Below are positions 45,720 to 58,764 of a DNA stretch of 64,000 nt, piece after piece. The position numbers were made by a program, and so were the translations under genes. Origin of the DNA: Rehmannia glutinosa (Eukaryota; Streptophyta; Magnoliopsida; Lamiales; Orobanchaceae); assembly GCA_016081115.2 (NCBI GenBank), contig CM071931.1:23536317-23600316 (forward strand), written 5' to 3'. The notes under the pieces are model-generated. The model was not told where the DNA came from. It saw nothing but the letters and a program-made list of their open reading frames with translations, and did not search any database. How positions within the stretch are numbered: the first letter of the stretch is position 1; the number at the start of each line of letters is the position of its first letter.

Positions 45720-46819
45720 GATCAGTGAGTTCTTGGCAATATGTGAATTTGGTATATGTGCTTTCAAGAAACTGCCTTCTGATAATAATTTTGGGAGAAT
45801 TTGAAGTTGTATTGTTTGATTTTGAAATTCTTGCATGTAATATACGAAAACAATTTATATAGTTGGATATTTATAATCATATTAATCCCAAGTCAATCAC
45901 ATTTCTCAAATTTTATAGTAGCACGCTTGGCTGCTCAAGGCTATACACAGGTTCAGGGGGTCACTAGTACAAAAAAGCCCATAAAATCACCAAATAGGCA
46001 TATCTTGTTTTCCACTTAATATAATGTATGAATAACTCAAACTGAAATAAATTAAGAAAGGAGAGTATAATGCCGTGTCCGTGTGTTTTGGTCCATAACT
46101 TCACCTTGAATACTCGCCCACTTAATTAACTCAACCATCAATAGAGATTCAAATTGTGGTATTTGTTCGCGATGATCATAAAACGTTGAAACACAAAAAT
46201 CATCCATGTTTTCTTTCAGATTAATGTTCCTATTCACTACATTGTTCAGTAGGCATGAGACCATTCAAGTATTTTTTCATGCGAAAAATTATCTCGCATT
46301 AATGGAAAATCGTGGCAAAAATATTTTTGTTGAAATAATAATGAATTTCAAAATTATGGTTGAATACTAGATTAAAATATATGTGATACTTTATGTGAAG
46401 TATGTTTTAGTACAATTGTGATGGGAAAAATGCGAGTGGCTAAAAAGTGTATCTATCTATGTCATGTGCGATCAAAGTGTAATAATAAGATTTGATGTGA
46501 TTTTGTTTCATTAGATGTGCAATTGAAACACATATAGTTTAGATGTGATTTTAAAGTGTAATAAATAAAATCATGATAAGAAATGATGATTGACAAAGTA
46601 AAAGTGAGCAAGTCGTGCATTTTTGAAAAAATATCACGAGTAATCTATATGTGTTGGTGGGATGGAAAATTTCCTCTTAAGTCTAGCTCTCTCTCTCATT
46701 TACATCTAAACTATCTAAGCACCTCATATAATTTAGCAAAGTATACTATTGATATGATAGGAGGACGTTTTGAGTATGTTGATGAGACTATAAAATCAAC
46801 GTGGATCTTCCTTTATACG

Positions 46820-46855
<36 letters not shown>
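46820..46855. repeat. (TA)n tract in unit 4
   Basis: About 36 bp with one CA interruption. Its neighbour unit 3, otherwise almost identical, has ~105 bp. Confidence 0.93.
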
Positions 46856-47785
46856 CGATCAGTGAGTTCTTGGCAATATGTGAATTTGGTATATGTGCTT
46901 TCAAGAAACTGCCTTCTGATAATAATTTTGGGAGAATTTGAAGTTGTATTGTTTGATTTTGAAATTCTTGCATGTAATATACGAAAACAATTTATATAGT
47001 TGGATATTTATAATCATATTAATCCCAAGTCAATCACATTTCTCAAATTTTATAGTAGCACGCTTGGCTGCTCAAGGCTATACACAGGTTCAGGGGGTCA
47101 CTAGTACAAAAAAGCCCATAAAATCACCAAATAGGCATATCTGTTTTCCACTTAATATAATGTATGAATAACTCAAACTGAAATAAATTAAGAAAGGAGA
47201 GTATAATGCCAGGTCTGGTGTTCTGGTCCATAACTTCACCTTGAATACTCGCCCACTTAATTAACTCAGCCATCAATAGAGATTCAAATTGTGGTATTCG
47301 TTCGCGATGATCATAAAACGTTGAAACACAAAAATCATTCATGTTTTCTTTCAGATTAATGTTCCTCACTACACTGTTCAGTAGGCATGAGACCATTCAA
47401 GTATTTTTTTCGTGCGAAAAATTATCTCGCATTAATGGAAAATCGTGGCAAAAATATTTTTGTTTAAATAATAATGAATTTCAAAATTATGGTTGAATAC
47501 TAGATTAAAATGTATGTGATACTTGATGTGAAGTATGTTTTAGTACAATTGTGATGGGAAAAATGCGAGTGGCTGAAAAGTGTATCTATCTATGTCATGT
47601 GCGATGAAAGTGTAATAATAAGATTTGATGTGATTTTGTTTCATTAGATGTGCGATTAAAACGCATATAGTTTAGATGTGATTTTAAAGTGTAATAAATA
47701 AAATCATGATGAGAAAATGATGATTGACAAAGTAAAAGTGAGCAAGTCGTGCATTTTTGGAAAAATATCACGAGTAATCTATATG

Positions 47786-49032
47786 TAATGCCCACATTTT
47801 CTTTAATGATTATATAATTTTATTAATTATAATGATTGTTGGTATATTTAATACTAATGATTCATCTAGTGTTATAACAGGTGAAGAACGTGAGATCGGT
47901 GTGCTCAGAAGTTCATGTCAAAAGAATTACGACAGTATATATGGGACATGAATTATACATATATTACTATGATGGGATGTGCATATATATGATAAATTAC
48001 ATGTTATATTGATATTTTATGGGACATGAATTATACATATATTACTATGATGGGATGTGCATATATAAGATAAATTATACATATATTACTATGATGGGAT
48101 GTGCATATATATGATAAATTATTTTCATGCACTTCAAACTCATGTAGTTGATGGACTTGATGATATGGTGTTTTAGATGCAATTTTGTGAATGTTTTCCC
48201 TTCTTCCTTAAGGTGATTATTTGGAATTTATGAACATGGTATTTTAAGTACATGTCTTAAGTATCTATATGAACAAGAATTACCTTATTTGAATATGTAA
48301 TGTATGAGATATGCTCAAAACACTCAAACATGCCAAAACTGAAAATCTGTAAAACTTGACAACAACATGTGCAACTTTGCCAAACGTATTTTTCCCATAA
48401 AATAAGTTTCTTATCTGGGATTTTTAAACATGTTAATTTAGATACATGTCTTAGGTGTCTATAGGAAGAATAATTACCTTATTTGAATATGTAAAGTGAG
48501 AGTTATGGTCCAAATACTAAAGCTTGCCAAACCAGAAAATTTTGTGATAGCTTACTATACTCATGTTGTTGTGGTTGTTATGATTTGTATAAAGCAAGTG
48601 AAGTGTCGTGGTTGTTCCCTATTTGAACCACAAAAGTTAAGGTATATTCTCCATGATTAAATCACAATTAAGAAAGCAAGAAAAGTAAGGTCTTTATTTT
48701 ATCAATTGGAACATGGCTAACAACTATCATGTGAAGATGTAGGGACTCTTTTTCAATACTTTAATAGATGAGACTTGTATCTAGTTATTTTGCTGAGAAT
48801 ACAAGGTTACATATATTAATAAGAGGTGTGTAGATCTGAAAAATTTAGAGAGCCAAATAGCCAATAAGTTCTTTCATTCTAAATAGTTTCCTCAAAAATC
48901 TCTACATTAGTCCTTTCAAAGAATCAAATCCAACTCTTCACAAAGTATGCTTTTACTTGTTCATACTATTTACCTTGAATTCAATGGTGCATGACATATA
49001 TCTACACAAGAAGTAATCATACAATTAGTTTA
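47786..49032. other. Unassigned, LTR-like DNA flanking the second gypsy element
   Basis: Begins TGTAATGCCCACATTTTC exactly where the tandem array stops. TGTAATGCCC is a common gypsy LTR start, so it may be a fragment of another LTR, but no partner or end was found. Includes the short tandem repeat at 47938-48120. Confidence 0.4.
47938..48120. repeat. Short tandem repeat (two long copies and a partial third)
   Basis: A block containing GGGACATGAATTATACATAT, then ATTACTATGATGGGATGTGC, then ATATATATGATAAATTA occurs at ~47942 and ~48021, with its second half again at ~48078. Confidence 0.85.
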
Positions 49033-49687
49033 TGTGAAGCCCCCGATTTTCCGAGCATGTAATTGATTCTTATTGTCGTCTATGTATTTGATCGACTATT
49101 TTACCGCGTCACTTTGACGGGTAATTATTAATAATAATATATATTTTGTATTTTATTTCATTTCATTTATTACTTGTGATCATGATGTTTATTAATTCTA
49201 TTTTGCATTTATGATCACTTGATTGATCAATATTACTATTTTTTGGGACAAAAAAAATATATGGAATTACCAATATGCCCTTATTATGGACGGCCATGAT
49301 GATATTTTTGGAGTAGAAATATCATCCAACTCTTGTACAATTATACCTTATATTAGTCATCTTGTGTATAATTATACCATTAATTCAAACATTATACACA
49401 TTATCTTATACCTCAATTTTACATCATTAAATTCCCCAACATATTCTATTCTTCCCAACATTCTTCTTATTCCTCTCAACATTCCAATTTGACCCATACC
49501 TTTGACTACCAAATTGTCTCCATGCAAGAGACAAATTACAAGACACAAAATTAATCAAAAAAATTTCTCCCCCTCTCTAGCATGTGGACGGCCACATGAG
49601 GAAAAATGAACAAATTTGTTCATTTTTAATCCAACACCTTCATCTCTCAAGCTAATTCTCCTCCTTCTCTCTAACCTCTCTCTAAAA

Positions 49688-49890
49688 TTCATTCACATCT
49701 TCAAATCTTCAAACAAAATTCATTCATATCTTCAAACCTTCAAACACCAACTCTTCACATCTTCAAATCTTCAACATAAGTTCTTCATATCTTCAAGTAC
49801 CCCTTCTTCACATCTTCAAATATTCAAACACAAGTCCTTCACATCTTCAAACCCATCTTCATATCTTCAAGAACATCTTCTTCCTAACAT
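49688..49890. repeat. Imperfect TTCACATCTTCAAA repeat
   Basis: Around seven copies of TTCAcATCTTCAAa with variable spacers. An apparent Ser/Phe-rich open frame here is a consequence of this composition. Confidence 0.7.
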
Positions 49891-52395
49891 CAAACATACT
49901 TTCTTTCTTCAATCATCTAAACCAAAACAAACAATCTTATCACTTAAACACCAAAAATTCGAATACCCTTATTTCAAGGTAAGAAATTTCACTCCTCAAT
50001 TCAACTTAAATTCTTACTACTCATCACCTTCTCCTTTTAATATAAGCTTGAATTTTTGATTTTGAGGTACTTAGAAAACCACTTGGAGACATGCATGCAT
50101 GGTGGTGAAACTTGAAGACTTGAAGAAGAACTAGTAGAGAAATTTGGACTACAAGGTAAGAATTGGACACTAGAGCCCTTCTTTCTTCTTCTCCCTATTT
50201 TTTTTCAAATTTTAACACCCCTTTTTCATTTTTGAGAAATAGGGGCTGACCTTAGGTGATTTTGTATTTGAACCAAAATTTCCAAATTTGAAGCTTCAAC
50301 TAGTTTCAAATCACCTACTACACAAGGTAAAATGTAGTCCTTCCAATTTTCTTATCTCCTTCTTTTTCTCTTTAATTTTTCTCTCATTTTTCTAACTCCA
50401 AATTTTTGATATTTCTTGACTTAGGGGCTGACCTAAGTGACCTCATCCAAAGTTGTGAAATTTTCCCTTTTTATTTCACAACTTTCCAATTTAAGGTGGG
50501 TGGAAAAATACTTTCCAACTTCTAGGTGTTTTTATTAAATGCATGTAGAAATTTTGATCATGAGCCTTGAGATATATAATCTATGTATTGCATGTCAATT
50601 TTATGTATCAAATCATGAAAATTCTCAAGAGATGCTCAAAATTGCTATTTATTGAATTTTAGGTGCATGCATGTGCAATTTAATGTTCTATTTGATGATT
50701 TCTTGTATGAATTGGACATGCATGTGTATGATCTTTAAAATCTATGTTTTGGATGTCTTATAACCGGGAAAAGTCGAGCATAATTGATTAAATTTCAATT
50801 TTGGACTTAAAAATGTAAAAATGGAAAGTTGGTGGACTAAATTGCAAGAAAATGAAAGTTAAAGGACCCCTATGCAAATTTCAAAATTTGGGACTGTACT
50901 CAGGTTCAAAAATGACTTTTGGACATTTTAATAAAGTTTTAAGAGTTTTAAGATAAATAAAATCGACCTTTAAAAGCCCAAGGACTAGATTGTAAAATTT
51001 TGAAAGTTTAAGGGCTACTTTGCAATTTTTAAAACTGTACCAGACCTTAACTTTCAAATTTGAAATTTTTACTCTTAAGGTACTGGGAATTACATATTTT
51101 AAAAGTATTCCAAAAATCCAAGTGGTTAGGGCTTGGGAAACAATTTTTCTAAAATTGGGGGACTAATGTGTAAAATACTAAACTTGAGGACCCAAATGAA
51201 ATTTCCAGGACTTATGCAGCCCATTCACCTGGAAATATTAACTTAACTATTACTTAATTATATTTTGGACCCAAGGTTCAAATTTCATAACAATTGGACC
51301 CCTAAAAGCCTTAAAGGCAATTATTTCAAAATGGGACAAAAATGATATTTTCAAAAGTTAAAGGACCTACACATATTTATTTTAAAAACTGCTTTTGTCC
51401 CAATATCCTACCAACCTTAGTGATATTTTCCAACTGGAATCACATTAAAAGCCCTTCCGGTTTGTGAGTTCCGAATTTTTAAAACTTAAGGTCTAAATTA
51501 ACAATTTTTACAAATTTGGGGCCAATGTGAGAATTTTACAAAATCTCGACTTCAAATTTTAAAAACCTGAATCTCTGGACAATTTGGAGAATTTAGGAAC
51601 TGACCTCTTAATTTTTTAAAGTCGGGATATTTATTTATTCAATTTTTAACCCCAAAAGTGTTAGTTTTTACAAAACGGGGCTAAATTACAATTTTTCTTT
51701 TATAAAGGACCTAACCCAAATTATTTTCTCTTTTACTAAAATAGCCCTGGACTCTCTGACTTGGAGATTTAATTAAAGTATTTTACTTTCCCAAAAACCC
51801 TTGACTTATCGGATCAATTTGACCGATTAATACCCGATCGCGGAGCGACTTCCTCGCCTTGCGAATTGAATCTATAACGGGACTTATGTCCCACCTAATC
51901 TTTCAAGATATCGAAGGTTGCTTATCCTTCCGATAATCATCTTCATCCAAAAACTCCACCAACGCCATAATTACCACTCGCGTTTTCAAAAATTTTCCTG
52001 AACTGCTTCCCTGAATCAATAATACTCGATCACTGCTGATTTGCTGTACTTGTAATTACTTTCTGCTGAGTCAACTTGGTGTGTCGAGCTCACAGTCGGA
52101 ATGGATACGTCGGGGATGGAACCGGGCAGCTCGGCTGCTATTCCACTCTTCCGGCCCCATCGTCCTAATCCCGCAACTAAGGGACGGAGTTTGTCCAAGG
52201 GAAGCAGGTCGTAGTACTGAGGTATAATCATGATTATGACAGATCCGAGCCTTGCAAGCTCCACTGTGGATTTTGTCTTTGCCTACGGAGCGATAAGGTG
52301 CCGGTCTTGGACCATACTAACTGGGGAGTTACAAGGAAGAACGAAGGAATCGTTGTCTGATCCACATGATTTTGGAGTTATCGGACCCATTTTGG

Positions 52396-52557
52396 TTGGC
52401 GTTACATTTCCGTACGCAACCGCTACCTGTTGCATTGGTTGGCGTTACATTTCCGTACGCAACCGCTACCTGTTTTGCATTGGTTGGCGCTACAAATCCG
52501 TACGCAACCATTAATTGCCTTGCATGGGATTGGCGTTACACTTCCGTACGCAATCCT
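52396..52557. repeat. 43-46 bp minisatellite within the gypsy LTR
   Basis: Four copies starting TTGGCGTTACATTTCCGTAC (or TTGGCGCTACAAATCCGTAC) at 52396, 52439, 52484 and 52530. The equivalent is present in the LTR at 10542-14650 and the solo LTR, and deleted from 3739-7378. Confidence 0.92.
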
Positions 52558-53165
52558 ACCGTCTTGATCAATCACATTGTGCTGTGTGACCATGAATCGC
52601 TTTTCTTGAATCGTATAAATATACTATTGTATTATCTTATCACGACGCTATGAATCGTGTGTGAATTCATGCATCATACTCACGCGTTTTCATATAACTG
52701 TTTTCTCACATTAACTATATTGCGCCACACTTGCACACGATCACCCCATCCACTGAGATTTCTGTCTCATCCCCACCTGTTTTCTAACCTTAGATGAGGA
52801 TTTCGTGAAGATGCTAAACCGCTCGAATGAGACCTTGTACTACACTTGTTGGATTTACTATTTCTTACCGTTGATTGGACTCTTTTCTTATGTTGTTGTC
52901 GGACTTTTGTATTTCGTTCCATTCGGGTTTGTAATTAAGGGGGCGTAGGACCCTTTGACTTTAAGTTGCTATTTTGTTGATTTTCGGGTTGTAATCTGGA
53001 TGATGGATTGTAGACTTTAAGTTGTAACTTGTATCTGTTATTTATTTCACGCTATTTAGACCTGTCTCATTGGGTTCTCGTTGATATTTGTCCGGACTAT
53101 TTGGTTATTGTATTTAAGTTGTGGATCGCTTAAATCGCGTCCCGCTTGGGGCGTGACAGTTAGAG

Positions 53166-53177
53166 TGGTATCAGAGC
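53166..53177 (+). other. Primer binding site (initiator tRNA-Met type)
   Basis: TGGTATCAGAGC, eight bases after the LTR end (53158). Confidence 0.85.
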
Positions 53178-53548
53178 TCGGCTAGTAAGATGGAAACTTA
53201 CACCGAGCTGACCCAGGATAGGACCCTCGGTCTGTGTTTTGGGTAGTACCGCGACTTGACCAATTAAGTGTGAAATCGATTTCAAATTGGCATATAACCG
53301 TCTTATTGATATTTGAACTAAATTAGAACGCATATTTTGAGGTTTCATAGTCATACTTGTCTTGACTTAGTTGATTCTTGACTGACTTTCTTTGTTCATT
53401 CTTTCCTTATTCCCTCCTTATCTTTCCTTTACCTTTGACTGATCCGCCTTAGTTTTGCTGTTACTTTCCCTGCGACATTACTTATTTTACGCGAATAATT
53501 ATTGTATTCATTTACTCGCGAATCGCAACTAACGCTTCAAGATACAAA

Positions 53549-54404
53549 ATGGCCGAACATCGAGGACGTGGGAGACCTCGTCGCGTTCTACGAGGAATTG
53601 ATGATGTACCCAGGGACCGGGTACCCTCTCCTGAATTACCACCGCCTCCTTACCTGCTGCAGGAGATAATCTGACCGCACAAGCCTTACATCAAATACTG
53701 GTTTTTATGAGGCAACAAGCAGAGCCTCAACCCCGTGCTCCCGAACCCGCCAGAGAGGCGAACGATCGCACGTTGGAGCGATTCCTACGGTTCTACCCAC
53801 CAACCTTCTTGGGAGAGCCGGACGATGTGAAAGCAGAAGAATGGATAGAGAAGCTGGAGAATATCTTCAATGCTCTTCAATACTCCGACGAGCAGAGAGT
53901 CACACTCGCTGTATTTCGTCTGGAATCGGCTGCTAGAGACCGGTGGAGGGCGAGTTGAAAGGAGATGGGAACAGACCGAGTAATCGAACATGGGAAATTT
54001 CTTGGCTGAGTTCAATGAACAGATATCTTCCACAGTTGTGAAAGAAGCACGCCGAGATGAATTTCACAGATTGAGGCAAGGAATCTGATCGTAGCTCAAG
54101 ATGAGTATGCGATTTCACCGATTGTCCAAGTATTCTCCTGGGGACAATCAAGATCAAGAGGATAAGCTTTACAAGTTCACTCGAGGATTGAAACTGAACT
54201 TCAAAAACAAACTGTTGATTGTTGAACGGCAACCTACTCACCCGCGGTAAAGGCACTCTCCGCATTGAGTCGGGATCAACCGTATTGGACGATTCAGCAG
54301 AATAGGCCATCGAAACGATCTTAAGAGGACAATGTGGGGATAGCCATCTAAACCGCCGCTATGTTTGAAGGACCATTAATAAAACAGACAAAGGAAAGAG
54401 ACCA
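53549..54404 (+). pseudogene. Gypsy gag (capsid part), broken
   Basis: Start MAEHRGRGRPRRVLRGIDDV at 53549. A stop and frame change follow before 53707. The capsid segment RTLERFLRFYPPTFLGEPDD, VKAEEWIEKLENIFNALQYS, RVTLAVFRLESAARDRW is typical retrotransposon gag. Further frameshifts occur after 53958; remaining pieces include FLAEFNEQISSTVVKEARRD and LYKFTRGLKLNFKNKLL. Absent altogether from gypsy element 1. Confidence 0.85.
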
Positions 54405-55047
54405 GTGCAAGGAAAGCCGGGTCAAGTGTGTACACATTGCCAGAAACCGGGACATATTGCCAACGACTGTTGGCGTAAACAAGAAAGGTGTTTGCGCTGT
54501 GGTAGTAATCAGCACCAACTGCAAGATTGCCCAAAGTACGATGACCGAACTAAACAGACGCAACCGCAGAAGCCGAGAAATGGCCAGGGTAATCGGGCAA
54601 GGATGCACGCTCGAGCATTTTCACTAGCCGGACAGGAGGCTCCGGAGGCAACAGATGTGGTGGAAGGTACGCTTCTAGTATCTAACCACTACGCTAAAAT
54701 ATTGTTCGACCCTGGATCAACGCATTCATTTGTTTGCACCGCATTTTGTACACAAACTGCATGCATGCATGGAACATATGCCTATATGTTTAGAAGTGTC
54801 AACTCCTATGGGTGCAAGTCAGATAACAGATATTATCTATAATGTATGCGAAGTTAAGATTGCCGAGATAAACTTTCCTGCCGATTTGATCTTATTACCT
54901 ATATCCAAATACGACGTGATATTGGGAATGAACTGGTTATCTGCACACCATGCACAAATGGACTGCCACAACAAGTCCATTAAGCTATGTGAACCCCGAA
55001 AAATTTCCCGGCACGAGTTAAGATTGCCCCAATCATTTCAGCAATGA
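54405..55047 (+). pseudogene. Gypsy gag zinc knuckles and aspartic protease, frameshifted
   Basis: Two CCHC knuckles: CTHCQKPGHIANDC (54429-54470) and CLRCGSNQHQLQDC (54489-54530). The protease active-site segment LFDPGSTHSFV follows at about 54700-54735, with D-P-G as often seen in plant gypsy elements. A frameshift near 54740-54790 moves to the frame with MGASQITDIIYNVCEVKIAE, ISKYDVILGMNWL and AQMDCHNKSIKL, ending near 55047. Confidence 0.88.
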
Positions 55048-56454
55048 AAACGAGGAGGGCGATCACTAGAGGGGCTCAAGGGTACTTGGCGTTTGTAATT
55101 AACAAACCCAAGGTTGAGACACAAATCAACCAAGTACCTGTAGTGTCAGAATATATAGATGTATTTCCACAAGAACTCACCACTGTCCCTCCGGATAGGG
55201 AAGTCGAGTTCACCGTCGAGGTGTTGCCAGGGACTGCCCCGATTGCCAGAACACCGTATAGAATGGCTCCTCTTGAGTTACAGGAGTTGAAAACGCAATT
55301 ACAAAAACTGATGGAGGTGGGATTTATCCGACCGAGTACGTCTCCGTGGGGAGCACCTGTGCTGTTCGTCAAAAAGAAGGACGGCACATTAAGACTATGT
55401 ATAGATTATCGTGGTCTTAATAGTGTGACCATCAAGAACAAATATCCCCTCCCGAGGATAGACGAACTATTTGATCAACTCCAAAGAGCAACGGTGTACT
55501 CGAAGTTTGATTTACAACAAGGATATTAGCAACTGAAGATCCGCGAAGAAGACATTTCCAAAACTGCATTTCAAACTCGATATGGACACTACGAGTTTGT
55601 AGTGATGCCTTTTCGGTCCGACGAATGCACCAAAGAACATTTATGGACCTGATGCATCGAGTCTTCCAACCTTATTTGGATCAATTCGTAGTGATATTCA
55701 TTGATGACATACTCGTATACTCTAAGTCTAGAGAAGAGCATGAACGCTCATCCAAAATCGCTTTTAGAGACACTACGAGAACATAAGTTGTATGCCAAAT
55801 TCAGCAAGTGCGAATTTTGCTTAGTGAAGTCGCGTTCTTGGGACATATAGTATCCGACACTGGGATTGCGGTAGATCCTTCAAGGTACGGGGCGGTGGTT
55901 GAATGGAAACAACCCGAGTCTCAGAACGAAATCGGAGTTTCCTAGGACTAGCTGGATATTATCGAAGATTTATCCAGGACTTCTCCAAGATAGCCGGACC
56001 ACTCACTCGACTAACCCAAAAGCAAGTCAAGTTTGAGTGGAATGACAAGTGCGAGGCAAGTTTCCAAGAGCTGAAGAAACGACTTACTACAGCTCCAGTC
56101 TTAGCCCTTCCAAAGGGAACCGAAAACTTTGTCGTCTACAGTGATGCATCAAAGGAAGGACTAGGAGCAGTGCTCATGTAGGAAGGAAAGGTTATCGCTT
56201 ATGCATCACGAAAACTCAAGCCGTATGAGGCCAATTATCCAACGCATGACTTGGAATTGGCAGCAATAGTGTTCGCGTTGAAGAAATGGAGACACTATCT
56301 CTACGGAGCAACATTCACGGTTTTCACGGATCATAAGAGCTTGAAGTACCTATTCTCTCAGAAAGACCTCAATCTGAGGCAACGGAGATGGATGGAGTTG
56401 ATTGAGGACTATCACTTTGATATTCAATACCATCCCGGAAAGCTAACGTCGTAG
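55044..56454 (+). pseudogene. Gypsy RT and RNase H, stops and frameshifts
   Basis: RT: EYIDVFPQELTTVPPDREVE, PYRMAPLELQELKTQL, GFIRPSTSPWGAPVLFVKKK, LRLCIDYRGLNSVTIKNKYP. A TAG follows at 55527-55529, then QLKIREEDISKTAFQTRYGH, a shift after VMPF, and FIDDILVYS near 55700. RNase H: FLGLAGYYRRFIQDFSKI, VVYSDASKEGLGAVLM with TAG at 56179-56181, ELAAIVFALKKWRHYLYGAT, IQYHPGKLTS (then TAG). By eye highly similar to the remnant in element 1. Not functional. Confidence 0.92.
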
Positions 56455-56490
56455 CGGACGCCTCTAGCGAAAGGCGAGCTTGGCGGACTT

Positions 56491-57080
56491 ATGATTCGAG
56501 AGTGGGAATCATTAGAAGAGCCGAGCAATAGGAATCGACGAGAACCAATACTCGATTTCATGTGCCAACATTTCACCAAACCCGATCTCAATAAAGAGAT
56601 CAAAGAAGCACAAGAGAAAGATACACATCTTCAAAAACTGAAGGAGAAGATACTTAAAGGAGAAAGATCAGAATTCTCGGTACCTGAAGATGGAGTTATC
56701 AGATTCCGGAATCGAGAGTGTGTACAGAATGACGAGCAAATTAGGAATAAAATCCTAGTAAAGGCACACCGCTCGAAATACACTATACATCATGGAGGAA
56801 ACAAGATGTATAAGGATTTGAAACGGAGTTATTGGTGGGTAAACATGAAGAACCAGGTAGCAGAGTTCGTTGCGAGATGTTTGACTTGTCAACAGGTAAA
56901 AGCAGAACACCAACAACCTTCCGGTTTGCTACAACCGTTGAGAATTCCCGAGTGGAAATGGGAACATATAACGATGGACTTCGTGACGGATCTACCAAGG
57001 ACCAGAGGAGGCCATGATGCTATTTGGGTAGTTGTAGACCGACTCACGAAATCTGCACACTTTTTACCCATCAAGAAAAC
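56491..57080 (+). pseudogene. Gypsy integrase, cut by a copia insertion
   Basis: HHCC zinc region HRSKYTIHHGGNKMYKDLKR ... CLTCQQVKAEHQQPSGLL. Core start WEHITMDFVTDLPRT and DAIWVVVDRLTKSAHFLPIK, which includes the first catalytic Asp. The frame stops making sense at KKT where TGTTGGGAAA (copia LTR) begins at 57081. The remaining core, C-terminus and chromodomain should lie past the copia element. Confidence 0.92.
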
Positions 57081-58636
57081 TGTTGGGAAATTTATTGTTT
57101 AGATTTTGATGAATGCCATGTAAAACTTAGAATAGGATGTTGGCACCCCAATTTTTGTTGTAAACTGCATTGTAATAAATAGGGCTGGTCAAGCCGAGTT
57201 AAGTCGCCTATGCCCAAACATGCAAGAAGACAACTGGAGACTAGAAGGAAGACTCATTGCAAGACAAATGAGTATGGCAAAGAAGAGAAGACGGAACTCT
57301 CTTCAAGGAGCAACGAGATGCAACTGAGTGGAGTATCGATCAAAGTCAACTCAAGAAAAACCAAGTCTCAAGTTGAAGTGACAAGAGTCATCCAATGATT
57401 GGAAGTCGACTCTAAGTCACCTGGGAAAGCAAGGAAATGCAGTCAAGTTGAGATAATCGAAAAAGATCCGTTGCCGTAAATCAAGAGAATTACCTAAACA
57501 AGTAATATCTCCATGCTACCTTTCTCGAAGTGCTCACCCCGCGCGTGCAAAAGGAATAAACCAATGGGAAGCACTACACCGTGTCGAACTCAAAAGGTGA
57601 AGAACAATTCATACGAGGAAATGGCAATTCCAAGGATCGCAACAAGACAAGCCAACGACCACAAGTGACTTTCAAAATAAGCCTATCTCTTCAACGGGCG
57701 ATTTTTGAAAGATCACTATAAAAGGCCGAGGAATGACTCGAGAGGAAGTGACCGAACCACAAACATTTAAGCAATTATTAGAATCAACCTGAAATATTCT
57801 CAAGTTATTAAACGCTCAATCCTCAAGCCTACACTACGAAGAACATCAATCCAACACTAACCTGTGTGAAGGAAAGATAACTTCAATCGCTTGAAGAGGA
57901 AATTATCAAGAATCAAGGGGTCTACATTCCACGAAGGATTGTAGGAAGGTTCAAGGTCGAACCAAGTCTTGAGCTTTTGGAGGGCTTCGTGATCAAATCC
58001 AAAGAGCTTGAGCAAGTGGGTTGTAGTAGCAAGGCAAAACCCTGCGGAAGAAGAAAGATGAGTCGTCGAGAAGCCACCGAGTGATCAAGGCGTCTCCGGA
58101 TCGAGTCCCAAAGGATCAAGTCACCGTGTGTGATCAAGACTTGTATCTGGACTGTTACCACTTTGTATACGATCAATACCTAGTGGATTCCTCCAAGAGT
58201 TGGAGAAGAGAGGAGTAGAAGAATTACCCCATCTTCGAACCTCTATAAAAATCTTATTGTGTCATTTACATTTCAAAGACTTTAATTCTTGCATCATATC
58301 CGTTTAATTCTCACGACACATTTTGCTATCCATTAGATAATCTCTAAGTACTAAATCAAGCTCTAAATCTCTACTTAACCAAACTTAAGGGTGTTAAGTC
58401 TTCCAATGAAAACAAACCACGCTTGAGTTAATTTAGACTTAACAAATGAGTTATTCCATCAATAGCTCAATTGAGTCTCAAGTTGAGAGACTAACTCTTG
58501 ATTAACTAAATTGGTCATCACCAAGGACACAACTCGTAGTATCAACTCTGAATTTTTAAAAGGACTAAATCAAAATTTGGTAAGGTTTATTCAACCCCCC
58601 TTCTAAACCTTACACTTACACTCCTTGGGACCTACA
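57081..58636 (+). repeat. 5' LTR of the copia element (~1556 bp)
   Basis: Starts TGTTGGGAAATT, exactly where gypsy integrase ends; probable end CCTACA at 58636 before TAAG and the PBS. Alternative end at 58620 (CTTACA). GC-richer than its surroundings. Confidence 0.78.
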
Positions 58637-58640
58637 TAAG

Positions 58641-58653
58641 TGGTATCGAGCGG
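58641..58653 (+). other. Probable primer binding site of the copia element
   Basis: TGGTATCGAGCGG, a variant of TGGTATCAGAGC with one base missing. Confidence 0.6.
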
Positions 58654-58764
58654 TTGGTTCATTGAGCCTTCCGCATCGGTTCTTGAACTAGATCTCCAAA
58701 CTTTTCAAAGTCCGCTTTAGTACTTAAACTTTCAAAACTCTTTTTAACATTAAAATTTATTATC

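Larger units (their letters stand above)
49033..53158 (+). repeat. 5' LTR of gypsy element 2 (4126 bp)
   Basis: Reverse-complement relative of the LTRs at 3739, 10542 and 21867. It is more diverged and bears a TTCACATCTTCAAA-rich stretch at 49688-49890 that I do not see expanded in the others, and the 43-46 bp minisatellite at 52396-52557. Confidence 0.9.

Noticed and set aside
49616..50059. 147-codon Ser/Phe/His-rich open frame
   Set aside because: Lies inside the gypsy LTR and reflects the TTCACATCTTCAAA repeat; the corresponding stretch of the other LTRs is not open.
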